NCBI RefSeq assembly: GCF_037975245.1
Contig: NC_092574.1
Location: 13,047,213-13,111,212, forward strand
From: Apostichopus japonicus
Lineage: Eukaryota; Echinodermata; Holothuroidea; Aspidochirotida; Stichopodidae
Direction of reading: 5' to 3'
DNA: 64,000 nucleotides
The position numbers were made by a program, and so were the translations under genes. The notes beneath the pieces were generated by a model. That model did not search any database. It was given only the letters and a program-made list of their open reading frames with translations, and was not told the DNA's origin. Positions 23,700 through 35,299 of this stretch are shown piece after piece (positions within the stretch are counted from its first letter, which is position 1; each line of letters opens with the position of its first letter).

Positions 23700-25856
23700 T
23701 TTTGTATCTAAGTGAATGCAACATGTATATGAAAGAAAGGTTTGATAGAACCTCCAAAATCAACTGGTTATGGGTATGAATTAGCAGTGATACCAACCTG
23801 TCTCCCATCAACTTAAATGTTATTCCCCATCTACGTAAAAAAATATGGGTATTAAATTTGTATTATAAATTTGTGGTGTAAGAACTATAGGTTCGTGTTC
23901 CAGAACCTTCAATACCCTCAAAACCCTGGACGCTGCCCGTTTTCTCTTTCTTCCTGATTTACGATACAGAAGTCGGGTAAAGAGAGGAAGAAAGTACACT
24001 AAGACAGGTTTTTTGGGTCCTTTCGGTATTCATCAAATTGTAGTCAATATATTAAAAAAAAGTGAGGCCTTAACGGACAAGGAAAATTAGAAACAATATT
24101 TGAATGGATAGGAAAAAAGAAGGGTGGAAAAAAGTCTTGAATTGTATTAATTTCATATCCTTTACACATATTTAAAATTATATCAACTTTGCATGAAAAA
24201 TAACTATATGGTCTCTTATTGCTGCCATTGACTACCTCCATACAAGCTTCACTGTGACATCAAATTAGAAATATGTATATATAGACATATATGTACCATC
24301 ATAAAATGTAACATTTGAGTGGAAACCATTTTTACTTGCAATTCCTGGAAGGGAAGACAGCTCAGGGACAATTTTACTCTAATCAAAAGAGTTATTTCCA
24401 CCAAAAGTTTGCAGGAGTCACACCCCAGGTTTTGACTGGTGTTTAAGTATATTTCAGAAGTTGTCGCTCTCTCAAGAATTTCCAGTATGATACGCATAAA
24501 TCATAAACATCTGGATAGTTGAGGGTATGAAATACTGTAATTAGTACATTCTATACAACCGCTAACTGTACCATGAATACTCAGTGATTATCAATAAAGT
24601 CTCATATGATAATCAGCAAGAACCAAAGCTCTGTTCATGACAAATTCATTCCTGACTGACTGGATACATGACCCTTTCCTCACAAAGCCAAAAGAATGGA
24701 CTCCAGCTTTTTACCATCTCTAGACAAGGCGTTCAATAAAGGTCGGTTGAAGTCTGGATTCTAGAATTATCATCAGCGGATCTAATAGATTATATTGGCG
24801 GATGAATTTAGGGGTCAGGACAGGGGTCAGGATATTCTAGCAGTATGTGGTGCATGATCGTCAGGTCTAGAGATGAGTGCAATAATTCAAAATTAATTAA
24901 AGATGGGTTCAGGTGCAGTTTAATTGCAAACTGAACATGAGAATGACAAAGGCAGCACACCATAGGAGAAAAGAAATTATGATACAATTTTATTGCAAAG
25001 ACAGTTTCAAACTATTTGAACCACAACACTGAATCTTATCTTTTTTTCATTTTTCATTATATGTGGGGTTACCCTCTTCATGGCACCCTCCTTCTCATTC
25101 ATTTCCAAAACCACAAGTTCATGTACTAGGCAGACACCAGGTGCTCTGGGGAAATATTTTCCTAGGTCATTCTAAGGTGAGTCTAGCATTTTCATTCATA
25201 ATAGTATTAGTCACAAGATTATGCAAGTAAGCTTCTTCTCTGCTCAGAGATTTTGAAGCAGACTGTCGACACTAATAAAGCCAAGTTTAACAACTATATT
25301 ACAGGGTTTTAGGGGTGGGGTGGGTCGGGAGGTTGGAGGGAGGGTCTAAAGATGGCTACCAGGTATGGTGACTTGGAATAATTAATTTCAAAGAAAGCTT
25401 GCAAGATATATCCTTGGACAACCTGGACTGTCTTTGTTCCAACAATAACAATAAACAGGAAGATAACAAGAAAGAGTGTTTAGTGATGCTATTTGGACAA
25501 TGTAATTGGATGAAGATTAGTCATTGAAGAGTTTTAATTATCCACTTAAAAATTTGGTGATCTCACGCCAAAATCAGGTCCGGTTTTGAAAATAGTACCA
25601 GAAGCTGGGGAGGCAGCATCCTACATTTCAAGTGCTAATGTTAACTGGGAGACAAGTAAAGAGAGGAGTAAAATAAATGTCTGCATTATCTTCCCAGTCC
25701 TCTTCAGATTGCCAGCGGCAATTTTACAACCATCAAATAACCTGTTTATTAGCCAATCAATTTATTACTTAAGTTTTCATTTACCTCTGTGTGGCCATAG
25801 CAACATCACTCCCATCATCTTGATTTACAAAGTGCAGATGTTTTCCGCTTGGCATT
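23700..25856. other. Non-coding stretch
   Basis: A G-rich tract lies at 25308-25345. There is no supported gene. The minus-strand 82-codon frame at 24249-24497 has no recognisable motif. Confidence 0.5.
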
Positions 25857-25862
25857 TTTATT
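25857..25862 (-). terminator. Candidate polyadenylation signal AATAAA
   Basis: It lies seven bases after the TAA of the candidate exon at 25870-26057. This is an unusually short 3' spacing, so it may be fortuitous. Confidence 0.25.
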
Positions 25863-25869
25863 CTGATGG

Positions 25870-26057
25870 TTACAGGATCGTATAAGACTCTCGTATTTTC
25901 GACTTTGATTCAGATCGACTACGTGGAGCCTCCTGGTTAAACACAGACCCTTCGATCAACTCCCTGGTGTATTCAAGCAACTTTGATCCCGACCGAACCT
26001 GAGACTTGTCAAAGCAGGCAGAGAGCAGCTCGTGGAAAAAACGCAATTTCAAATCAA
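25870..26057 (-). CDS. Candidate terminal coding exon
   Basis: The minus strand is open for at least 62 codons to TAA at 25872-25870. It reads DLKLRFFHELLSACFDKSQV and ends in a Ser/Arg/Lys-rich tail (SRSESKSKIRESYTIL). A possible acceptor (TTCACGGTTACCAAG) abuts 26057. The open frame extends to an ATG at 26094 if unspliced. CpG content and base composition differ from the AT-rich flanks. AATAAA follows at once. I do not recognise the protein. Upstream exons would lie above 26.1 kb but none could be linked. Confidence 0.28.
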
Positions 26058-26099
26058 CTTGGTAACCGTGAAAGCATAGATGATTCCCAATCAAGACTT

Positions 26100-27840
26100 A
26101 ACTCATGATTTAACATGTATTACCATATGAACTATGTATATAGTATTGTGTAACAAACAAAGCTTCATTTGATACTTAATGTGCCCAAACAGTTAAGTTT
26201 TTATTTCAATTCTATTCAATTAGTTTCACTGATGCAATATGCTCAGTCAATATATATATAAATATCTTCTGTGAACTACACTTCTCTTTAATAAATGCAG
26301 TAAAACTATTTTGTTACTTATTACTTATTTATGAAGAGTACTACATTTAGTCTATATCATTTCCTCTTTATACGCTCTCCATCAGTGCAAAGGATCTACA
26401 TGTATATCTCACCTACTCACCTATTGTAAGTCTCTGCGATAGTTGTTACACAGAGGAGAACATATTAAATTCAAAGGGGAGTGCTGGTCAAATGGCCAAT
26501 TATTCAAATTCTAACCTTTGTCATGCATATAACACAGTTGGATTGTGTAAACTACCTTTTCTTAAACCCAGAATTTGGAATTGGCTGGGCCATAGTTAAA
26601 ATCTTCTAAAAGATAAGAGCACAAAACTGCAACATTCCGCAGTTAGATTTGCTGGGGTGAAAATGACAGACGGAACTGAACTTGTTGACTTTGTCAGATT
26701 ATATGACGTTGTGAAATTTCAAAGTAACCAACTTGATACACAAATGCAGGAGATGCATAGCACTATTTTGTACTCCAGAATTTGTAAAACTTTATAATTA
26801 CCAAAGCTTATGTAGTACTTGAAAGAAAATCTGCTTTGAAAATTAAAACACTAGATATATTCCCAAATAGTTCAGAAAATGCATGCCAAGGCAGGGCAAA
26901 TTTTTAATGGTCGTCCCAGTGGGCCAAATTTCTGTTCGGACAACTAAAATCAGCATTGGAGGTCACGACCAGCTGTTAACATCAAATTCAGATCACATTG
27001 CAACTAAAAAAGCTTGAATAGGTAAAAATGATAAATTGATAAATCATCCCCATACAATAACTGTTGTGAGTCTTATTCAACAAACCTACACATCTCTCCT
27101 ACAATGTACGTGTTGGTCATTGATATTTTGCTACATATTTTTAGACAACCAAAATTTTCCAAATTGCAAAGCCTGTTTGTCCGACAGACAACCAGAAGAA
27201 AACTTTAAAAATTTCCCGGCAAAGGTAGAACAATGAAAGACAGAATTCCAATCCAACTATGTCACACTTTCCATACTCCGTCAATAGGACGTGTTCAATT
27301 AATATGTAGATCAGTGTAATTGGATGGATACCTTATGCAGTACAATGCACTTTCTAGGTCCCATTGTATTCTATGGGGACATACTGTAATAGACCATTTA
27401 TGATCCAAGTTATGAACTGTATCAGGAATTAACTCACATCTACCATTTAACAAACTTGTCTTTACTATGGGGCCATCAACTTGTGTGTATTAATTACTTC
27501 AATTGAAATTTCCACTGTTTTCTAAAATGGAGAAAGATCTATAGAATATGATATGTCATATCACAATAAAGCTACAAATTTTTTTATAGTTCAAGGCACT
27601 TTTCTTTCTTAGTAAGTTCAACGAGAATATCCCAACTGATGAACTTGTACTGAACCTGTACTGAAAGGCCTACTGGCAGTAACAACAGAATGACACACAC
27701 ACAAACACAATGTAATTTGCTTACTAATGTTGTGGTACATATTCAGTATATATTCCTTTTGACTAATTGGAAAATCATCTAGCTCAGAGAAATGAGCACA
27801 AGAAAAAGATGACTTGACGTGCCAGGGTGAAACTTGAGTA
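26100..27840. other. Non-coding stretch
   Basis: AT-rich. A 43-codon open frame from an ATG near 26660 (MTDGTELVDFVRLYDVVKFQ) is too short to support alone. Confidence 0.5.
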
Positions 27841-28113
27841 CCCAATCCGCAGGCCGCCTAACTTAAGTAACCAATCCGCAGGCCGCCTAACTTAAGTAAC
27901 CAATCCGGAGGCCGCCTAACTTAATTACCCTTAGGCCGCCTAACTTAAGTTCCCAATCCGCAGGCCGCCTAAGCCTAACTTAAGTACCCAATCTGCAGAC
28001 GGCCTAACTTAAGTACCCAATCTGCAAATCGCCTAATTTAAGTACCTAATTCGCAGGCCGCCTAACTTTATCAGTACCCAATCCGCAGGCCGCCTTACTT
28101 AAGTACCCAATCC
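27841..28113 (+). repeat. 29-bp minisatellite, ~9.4 copies
   Basis: The unit is 29 bp and reads CCCAATCCGCAGGCCGCC then TAACTTAAGTA. The copies vary: the fourth lacks part of the first half, the fifth has a small internal duplication (GCCTAAGCCTAA), and the eighth has a three-base insertion. It is GC-rich against an AT-rich background. It overlaps no supported gene. Confidence 0.95.
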
Positions 28114-31100
28114 AGAGTGAAGTGGTGAGAAAAATAAAGATCAGAAACTTATCATGCAGATAGTCCATCTTTTTTATATTGAAATCATATCACAAAGGCT
28201 GTATAAACCTTAAATCCAACCTTTCCCAAACTCATACATATTTCACGTTGTCGTTAACCATTAAGTTCACGACCATAAAAAGCGTTTTGGAAACCTTGCG
28301 AGCTGCAGAAAGTTTGCCGAGGGCCTCATGCAGGCTGAGGGGCCCCTACTTTGCCTGTCTGGGATGTAGAAAGTCACAACTGAGATATCAGATTACCATT
28401 TAGTTCAACCTCGCTTTTTAGAACTAATAAAGCAACTTACAAATTCAATTATTTAGAGAGGCAAGGAACTATTACAGTGCTGTGCTGCTACTACTACATG
28501 GAGCTTCTTCACAGAACTATGATGCTCCTACATCGTACTACTGTATATAATGCATCTACTTTTCATTCTCTTTAATGTGATATGAAACCCATTCTTCATG
28601 CTTCTGTCTCTAGATTATAATCCAACCATTAAAGAGAGAGATAAAGAGACTATGAAATCAGTGGCCAAAGGGTAAGCTGAAATCAATAACTCCTCAATTC
28701 ATGAGCATATAGTGAAAACTTTTGTCCACTTATTGATTGAGCTGAAAGATAAAGGGATTTTAAGCAAGGATAAAGCACAGACAGGTAAGAAGATGAAGGA
28801 CAGAAGTGATTTGGGCTACTGGTGTAAAAGTAAATATCGGATAAAGTAAATAATTGATTCGTTTAACTGACACCAAAGTGTCTGGCTCCACACTAGGCTT
28901 AGATTAAAGGTCTCTCTGGACATGAAGTGCAGCATCTGCTGCCCCCTACCTCTTCTTCTTTCTTCGTAAGTTAGGTTCCCTGGGCTCAGTCTAACCCTTC
29001 TAACGAATGGTAGGGAACTGTAGTACACAGACTTCATCTTCATTGAACATATATATGTGGCAAGGTGGACATCAAGAGTCAGACTTTTAAGAAGATTAGA
29101 AAATTGGTCAGTTATAATCGACAGAATCTGAACACTTTAAATCTGCCATAAAGAGTCCATGGACTTAAAAGAGACGTGCTCAAATTGGATTACATTTCGG
29201 GTCACATAACGTTTTTGAAAACTACTTAACCACTTATGACCAACAGTGACTAGACTTATAAATGAACAGAAGAACAGTGACATCAACTTCGAAAGAACAG
29301 TGACCACATATATGGGTGGACAGTGGTGACCATATATGTATGGATGAACAATGACAACATATATATTTAATTTAATTTAGCTATGAAGAATTATCAGAAC
29401 ACAGTGTTACATTTGACATTGGTGATATAATCAGAGGCAGATGGCCACATAAATCAGTCAGCCAAACTCATTATTCAACTTAAGCCATTTTTGCTGTCAA
29501 AACTCTGAAACTATACACGTTTCCCTTTAATATTTTTTTTAAGTGCACTGCATTATGTTCATTAATTGAATAGTATTCCGGTGTATAAGGGTAGTAGTAT
29601 TCAACTGTGCTGTATTTTTCCATCCAATGAGAACCAATCTGTTTCTTTCCTTTTTCATTACTTCAAACACAGCTGTGTATGTACTTACAATAGTAAAACG
29701 ACCATTTAATCTAAAATCAGCACAATTAATATAACCATTGCCATGTTTTAAAATTTAAATGAATATATTTAGCAATTTTGTTACATATTTTATTCTTCCT
29801 TCTTATTATTGCACAGGCTGTCAGAAACTAACAAATCCTAGCATATCATTTTCCCAGCTCTGCAGTAGTACTGTAGGTGGAGTTAGCAAGGTGAGGTTCA
29901 TTTATGCATGTCAGTTTAATATATATGAAATACCTTGCCAGTTTCTCTGTTGAGACAAGCTCTTATTATACTGACGCTATCATCCACGGTGGCATGGATT
30001 AAATTCCAATTCATTAGGTATGAATCAAATGGAGGCTCCAGAGAGATGAGTTACTAGTTGATTCAAGAAACATTACATGATGGTAAAAGTTAGAATTCCT
30101 CAAAGGTAAGATTTATGTGATATTCCTGGTGATGAGAGTTATACTACTTGCCTCTTAAGAACAGCCATCTCCTCCAAAAAAGATAACAAACCGTAAACAT
30201 CTTGAAAGGGAAAACACAACACAAGTCGGGCAAACAAAGTCTGATTTAAAAATTGCGATGTGATCTTGGAAGAACATGACTCGAAGCATTATGTTCAAAG
30301 ATAGACTTACCTTTGGTGAAGCATGAGCTTAATAGATATAACCACTAAATCACCCACTGGATTGTACTTTTTTTTTTTTTTTTGCCGAGTACACATGAAT
30401 TAATGACTGGGATGTGATTGGTCAACTCTTGAGATCAGACATGATTAAAATGTCCTTCAGTAATTTATATATACATTGTATAAGAAACCGAAACAGAAAG
30501 TAGGGTTAACCTTAATTTATTTTTTGTGCTTACAATTATAATTTTAATGTATCCTAAAAGTAGCAGTATTTACCAAATTCTTTGCGTCGATTAGTTATGA
30601 CATAACTGTGCAACAAGAAGACACTACCTGTACAGTGCAATCAAAATGCTATGCTATCAATGTGCACTGTATATAGTACTGCAGCCCTGGCATTTATGGC
30701 AAACTGTTGTCTATAATATATTTGTAGCAAATATACAGAAAGAGAAACACACAGAATTCGGACAGTATCAATTTTTCCAGACTTTGGGGTTTACCATTTT
30801 TTTTAAATTAATTTTTGTGCATACTGACGGATGAACATGCAACATTTATTTCTTCCCAAAATGCAAACAGTGTAAAGGTGGTTACAATTATGCTTCACTG
30901 ATTTATTAATTATTAAATATATCGGGGGGGGGGGGAGAGGGAGGGATCTTTATTTTAATACCCTTCCCATGTCTAGAGGTTCAGCAATGCCAGGTCTAAC
31001 AGTATATGTCATTTTATGGCACAATTAACCAGCACCACTCTGTCATCTGAAAGACCTACGAACCAACCGGGAGTGTTTTCTCACTAAAGAAGGATCATCA

Positions 31101-31510
31101 TGCTGTCACATGATGCAATAATTCAACAAACTTTACCGCAAAACCTTTTATAATGACCGCCTTCTGTCGCAACCTTTTACAACACCATAAAGCTTAGTTA
31201 ATATTTACTCCTTCCCCTCCTTTGTTGAAGCCAGCAGTTATTTCACAATTTTATGCCATAGTTTTTAACACCTATTGTACCCAAACTCAATGGTTTATAA
31301 TTATATATATTAAACAGCTGTGCAAAAGCCATTGATTTGATAGGGCTCAATGAATACAAAGTCAAGATACGTACAACCTTCTTTTCTTTCCCCTACCCTT
31401 TCCACATGAACAAGGCCAAATCGTGACGGAGCCAAAAGTTTGTCTATCTGCCAACTTCCGTATATACTTGAAAATAAAAGGCATAATCAGAATTTAGAAG
31501 ATCGTACAAG
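28114..31510. other. Non-coding stretch with weak exon-like pieces
   Basis: At 28615-28674 (plus) a TTCTGTCTCTAG acceptor and a GGTAAGC donor flank a 60-base open segment, and another open piece ends at a CAG/GTAAGA donor at 28783. They do not chain convincingly. A G12 tract lies at 30924-30935 and a T-run at 30369-30383. Confidence 0.4.
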
Positions 31511-31780
31511 CAGGCGCGTAGCGGGGAATTTGCCAAGGGAGGGGCGAAACTGTAGGCAAACTATCTGACCTTAGATACAATAGGTTGGCGTGAAGCGTAC
31601 AAGAAAATTTTGGCTGAAAATACCTCCCAGATCGTTGGAAATGGCACTTCCCAGGCCTTGTAAGTTGCTTCTTAGCATTTTCTCTTTTGAAATTACTAGC
31701 GATATCATAAAAACATACAAACAAAATATGCTCAAGGGGGGGCGGCTGCCCCCTTCGCCCCCCCCTTGGCTACGCGCCTG
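31511..31780. mobile_element. hAT-type MITE, 270 bp
   Basis: Terminal inverted repeats CAGGCGCGTAGC at 31511-31522 and GCTACGCGCCTG at 31769-31780 are perfect over 12 bp. Similarity continues into CCAAGGG-GGGGCGAA after a 10-base gap. The 8-bp flanks CGTACAAG and TGTACAAC share GTACAA (6 of 8), fitting a decayed hAT target-site duplication. No transposase is encoded; the open frames at 31494-31724 and 31590-31955 merely cross it. Superfamily is inferred from TIR style and 8-bp duplication. Confidence 0.8.
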
Positions 31781-32460
31781 TGTACAACTTCAGTTGAAGG
31801 AATCCATTGAAAATATTTCATTCCTTTTGCCTTGTTTAGTAAGAGACTGCAGGGACGAAGAGGAGGGGTTGATGAGCAGACCTTGCATAGTTAGGAGGCA
31901 GAGGAATGAATCAATAGATATGAATCCAATATTTCAATTTGTCTGTTATGAGTAAACTTCCGCCACTTGTTAAATTTAAACAGGTGTTCAATATGACAGA
32001 CTACACTCTGAACGAATACGTAATTTCCTAAAACTATGACAACTGCAAAAAAATATTTGCTGAAATAAATACCCAGCAAAGGGTATTGCTTTTCAGCACT
32101 ATGGTACACTATTTCAACACAAGATATACTGTGTGAGAGAGGTGAACTAGCAATTACAGAACGTGTCTGTTACTACAACAGTGTTTACAAAGTCAATTGT
32201 AAGCAAAAAATTAAAACTTTGTGGGACTAAGCAATTGCTTAATCGACAATGAAAACAGACCACCACAAAAGTTATAAACCCACTCTGTAATGAAGGACAA
32301 AACCTGAAATTAATTGCCATTATTGTGATTTTGTATATTAAGTTTTTTATCTGCAATATTCATAACCCTTTGTTGCAAACACTGAGCTAACGCTGCATTT
32401 TGCGTTCAGTCGTAGATATGCCAAGATCCCTGAATTATGAACTTTATGTCGAAATTATGT
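31781..32460. other. Non-coding stretch
   Basis: Nothing supportable. Confidence 0.5.
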
Positions 32461-32461
32461 C

Positions 32462-32560
32462 ATTCTTTGTTAGTATATCTCTGTTAGATACTCATTTTTT
32501 GTTAGTATCTTTGTTAGATACTCATTCTTTGTTAGATATTCATTCATTGCTGGCTTATTT
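32462..32560 (+). repeat. Short tandem repeat, TTTGTTAGATACTCATTC-type
   Basis: About four imperfect 18-28-bp units with TTTGTTAGTAT or TTAGATACTCATT cores. Confidence 0.65.
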
Positions 32561-32861
32561 TGGTAAAACAAAGCATGAGCACAGTATATCACACCCACCG
32601 TCAAAGTTTAAAAATATTTAATCCATGGATTAGGGAGAGGATCAAAGAAATGGGGGAGGGGGGGGGAATGGTCATGTTATGACTTACAAAAGAAAATATG
32701 ATCACTTTCAAATCCTAAATAAATAGTGGGTCTACTGCAAGGTGGTATTTTGCATGGCAAGTCAGTAAACTGTTTTCACATTTTCAGTTCCATGAGTTTA
32801 CAACAAGGCTATCAATTAAGCAATATAGTATGATGCAGAACTAGAAAAGCTCATCTTTCCT

Positions 32862-32941
32862 ATACCCCCTGAAGCACCCCAACCCCCTAAACACCCGACC
32901 CCCTGAAACACCCCGAAGCCCTGAAACACCCTGACCCCCTT
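32862..32941 (+). repeat. C-rich tandem repeat, CCCCCTGAAACACCC-type
   Basis: Five imperfect units of about 16 bp (CCCTGAAGCACCCCAA, CCCTAAACACCCGACC and so on). Confidence 0.75.
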
Positions 32942-32949
32942 CTCGTCGT

Positions 32950-34380
32950 CTGCTTTTAAGTAGGCAACCTCCCAATGAATCCTCACTGCTGTCACTATTT
33001 TGCTTTCCCTATACTTCCATACATTTGCTTATATCGTAAGAAACAATAACCATCTAAGATCATTCTGCTTGTGATACTGATAAATCTGTAGCCTTCTAAT
33101 CAAGAAAATTGCAAACTTTCCAATCAGGTACATGTATGCTGATTTAAGAGGCAGAAATGTCAAGGGTATCAAGCGCTCTCAAAATTAATCTGTACATTTT
33201 TAGAGAGACTTGTTCTAGTGTAATAGAAGCTTGCTTGCTTCCATTGCAGCAGTCCTATTTCCACTTTACAGCAATTCATCTTATGTGTGCTGTTTGGGAG
33301 AGACGGAACCGTACAATGCAGTAAACTTGAAAAATGAGATCCGTACAAGTGTTTATTTTACTGGTAAAGGCTGTTGGTGCAGTCAGCCGTGTTGATGTAA
33401 ATCATAGTTGAGGTAAAGAGGGTGTAGGAATACATCACACAGTGTCCTCAATTGCCTATGAGTGTACCTTGTACTTCACTGGCATTCCAGGGCAATCAAA
33501 AAATATGCACTAATGGGGCACCTTGGTAATATAAACATATGGCACTAAAACATCAGTCTGATTTTGAAATAACATGGCTTGGCATCACTAACTGCGATTA
33601 TGAAAATAATAGCAACAATTTTTGATTAAAGATAAAATAATTTATCATCTCAAAATGCTTGTTTTGTGAAAGAACATATATTTCAGAGGCAAGGAGGATA
33701 TATTTATATCAAAGTTATGTAATTATTTGGAAAAGATAGTGTTAACTTTCACAGACAAATACTACATCCCATTCATTTATAAATCATAATAGAGGAAACC
33801 TGTTTCTTGAGTGTTTGTAACTTAATCAGCTCAAGCAACTTTTTCAATTTTGATATAATGTAAAGCTCCAAATCTGTGAAGTTATGTGAGAAATTAAAGA
33901 AAGCCTCAGCTTTTAGTGTTACTATCTAGAGGCAATCTTGAAATTCACATGGATGTACATTTCAAGGGTTGTATGCTTTGCAAGTGTGACTTCAAACACA
34001 TGACATATGTTGGCAAGGTTTAAGATGCTAAGAGTTATTCAATACTTGATGGCAGTACACTACAGCTACGATTTCTGGACGAGAGAGAGACCAACAGTAA
34101 CATGCTAATTAGCCTAATGTAGTAATGGGGTTGTTTTTGGCGGCTGTAACCAAAATCTTAATCAGCAAACCGTTGTTTGTAATGTTGCATGGTCAGTAAA
34201 ATTGTAATGGAGTACCAGACTTGAACATTGGCTTGTGAGCGCACTGAAATAAATTAATACTGTGTGATACAAGGTCTATGGTGAACGTTCTCCACTTGTT
34301 TGACACTACATTTTCATAACTAAAACCACCCTGCAGTAGTTAATTGTTTCCGCAGGCCTAAGCTAAGGCTTTAACACCAG
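32950..34380. other. Non-coding stretch
   Basis: AT-rich with no supported gene. Confidence 0.5.
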
Positions 34381-34899
34381 TTCTACGTGTGTGCAGTGAC
34401 AACAATGTTTAGTGCACTTAATTTTAATCCTGCGCTTAGTAACTTCATTAAAAAATTACCTACCGTGAAGACGCCGACTTCTATCGCGCTTGACAACCCG
34501 GTCCCATGTATTGGACTTGAATCGACCTCTTGGGTCCCTCAAACTGAGGGACCTTGCAAGCACTTTAGACATGACTTTGGCCCCAGTAGTTATTAGGCTG
34601 GCCGAGTCGGAAGGCATGTGCGAGTCGTGGGAATCCAGTGCGAACTGAAAAAATGATATCCAAGCCCAGTCAGAGAGCTAACCCTTTTGGGTTACAAACT
34701 TTTTCTGTTCCAAACCTTTAATCCGAGATAACAATTCGTCCGTTTACAATTTTATGCTTCGGCTGGCAGTTTGTAATGCCATGGCAATCAATTTCGGAAG
34801 GGCAAAGTCCATACTTTTGCTCAAGACCGATCTAACTTACTGCCTATATGGCAAGCACAGCGCGGTGTGACAACCGCAACACAGGAGAGACATCCAGAA

Positions 34900-35180
34900 A
34901 TAACACAAAAATACTACACATAAGCTCCTATGATTCCCACAACACGTAACTTTGAGTGTACTTGTACGTCATCAGAAATTGTCAACAGTGCAGCTACCAG
35001 GATTGTACATAGAGAGTGCATTACGCAAGAGACATGCGATTGGTGTTCATGGACGACGCCCTCGTCTGTGATTGGTTAAAAAAGTTCCTCGCCAAATTAT
35101 CTCTGTTCTCAGAGCCTGTCATCTACTTTTCGGGAGCCGTTGCATATATTTACACAAAACGGCGGCTTGAAAGCAAGATA
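34900..35180 (+). promoter_or_regulatory. Candidate CpG-rich promoter with paired CCAAT boxes
   Basis: Within a CpG-richer patch (about 34.4-35.2 kb) two inverted CCAAT boxes lie at 35039-35043 and 35071-35075, 32 bp apart, the helical spacing often seen in NF-Y-driven promoters. A CRE-like TACGTCATC occurs near 34966, and GGCGGCTTGAA at 35161 resembles a CDE/CHR-type cell-cycle element. A 75-codon open frame (35016-35243) and a 69-codon frame (34387-34596) overlap it but have no recognisable domain. No transcript can be inferred, so the direction and target gene are open. Confidence 0.3.
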
Positions 35181-35299
35181 TTTTTTAATTATTTCTTAAT
35201 ATTCGATTTTCTCGACACAGTTAAATGCTGGACAAAAATATAAACACACGATCACAGGGAGTCGAGAATGGTGTATTATATTATAATATGAAGTTGCAA

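Noticed and set aside
34605-34660. A-box-like TGGCCGAGTCG followed by GTGGGAATCC
   Set aside because: Spacing and folding do not make a tRNA or SINE head.
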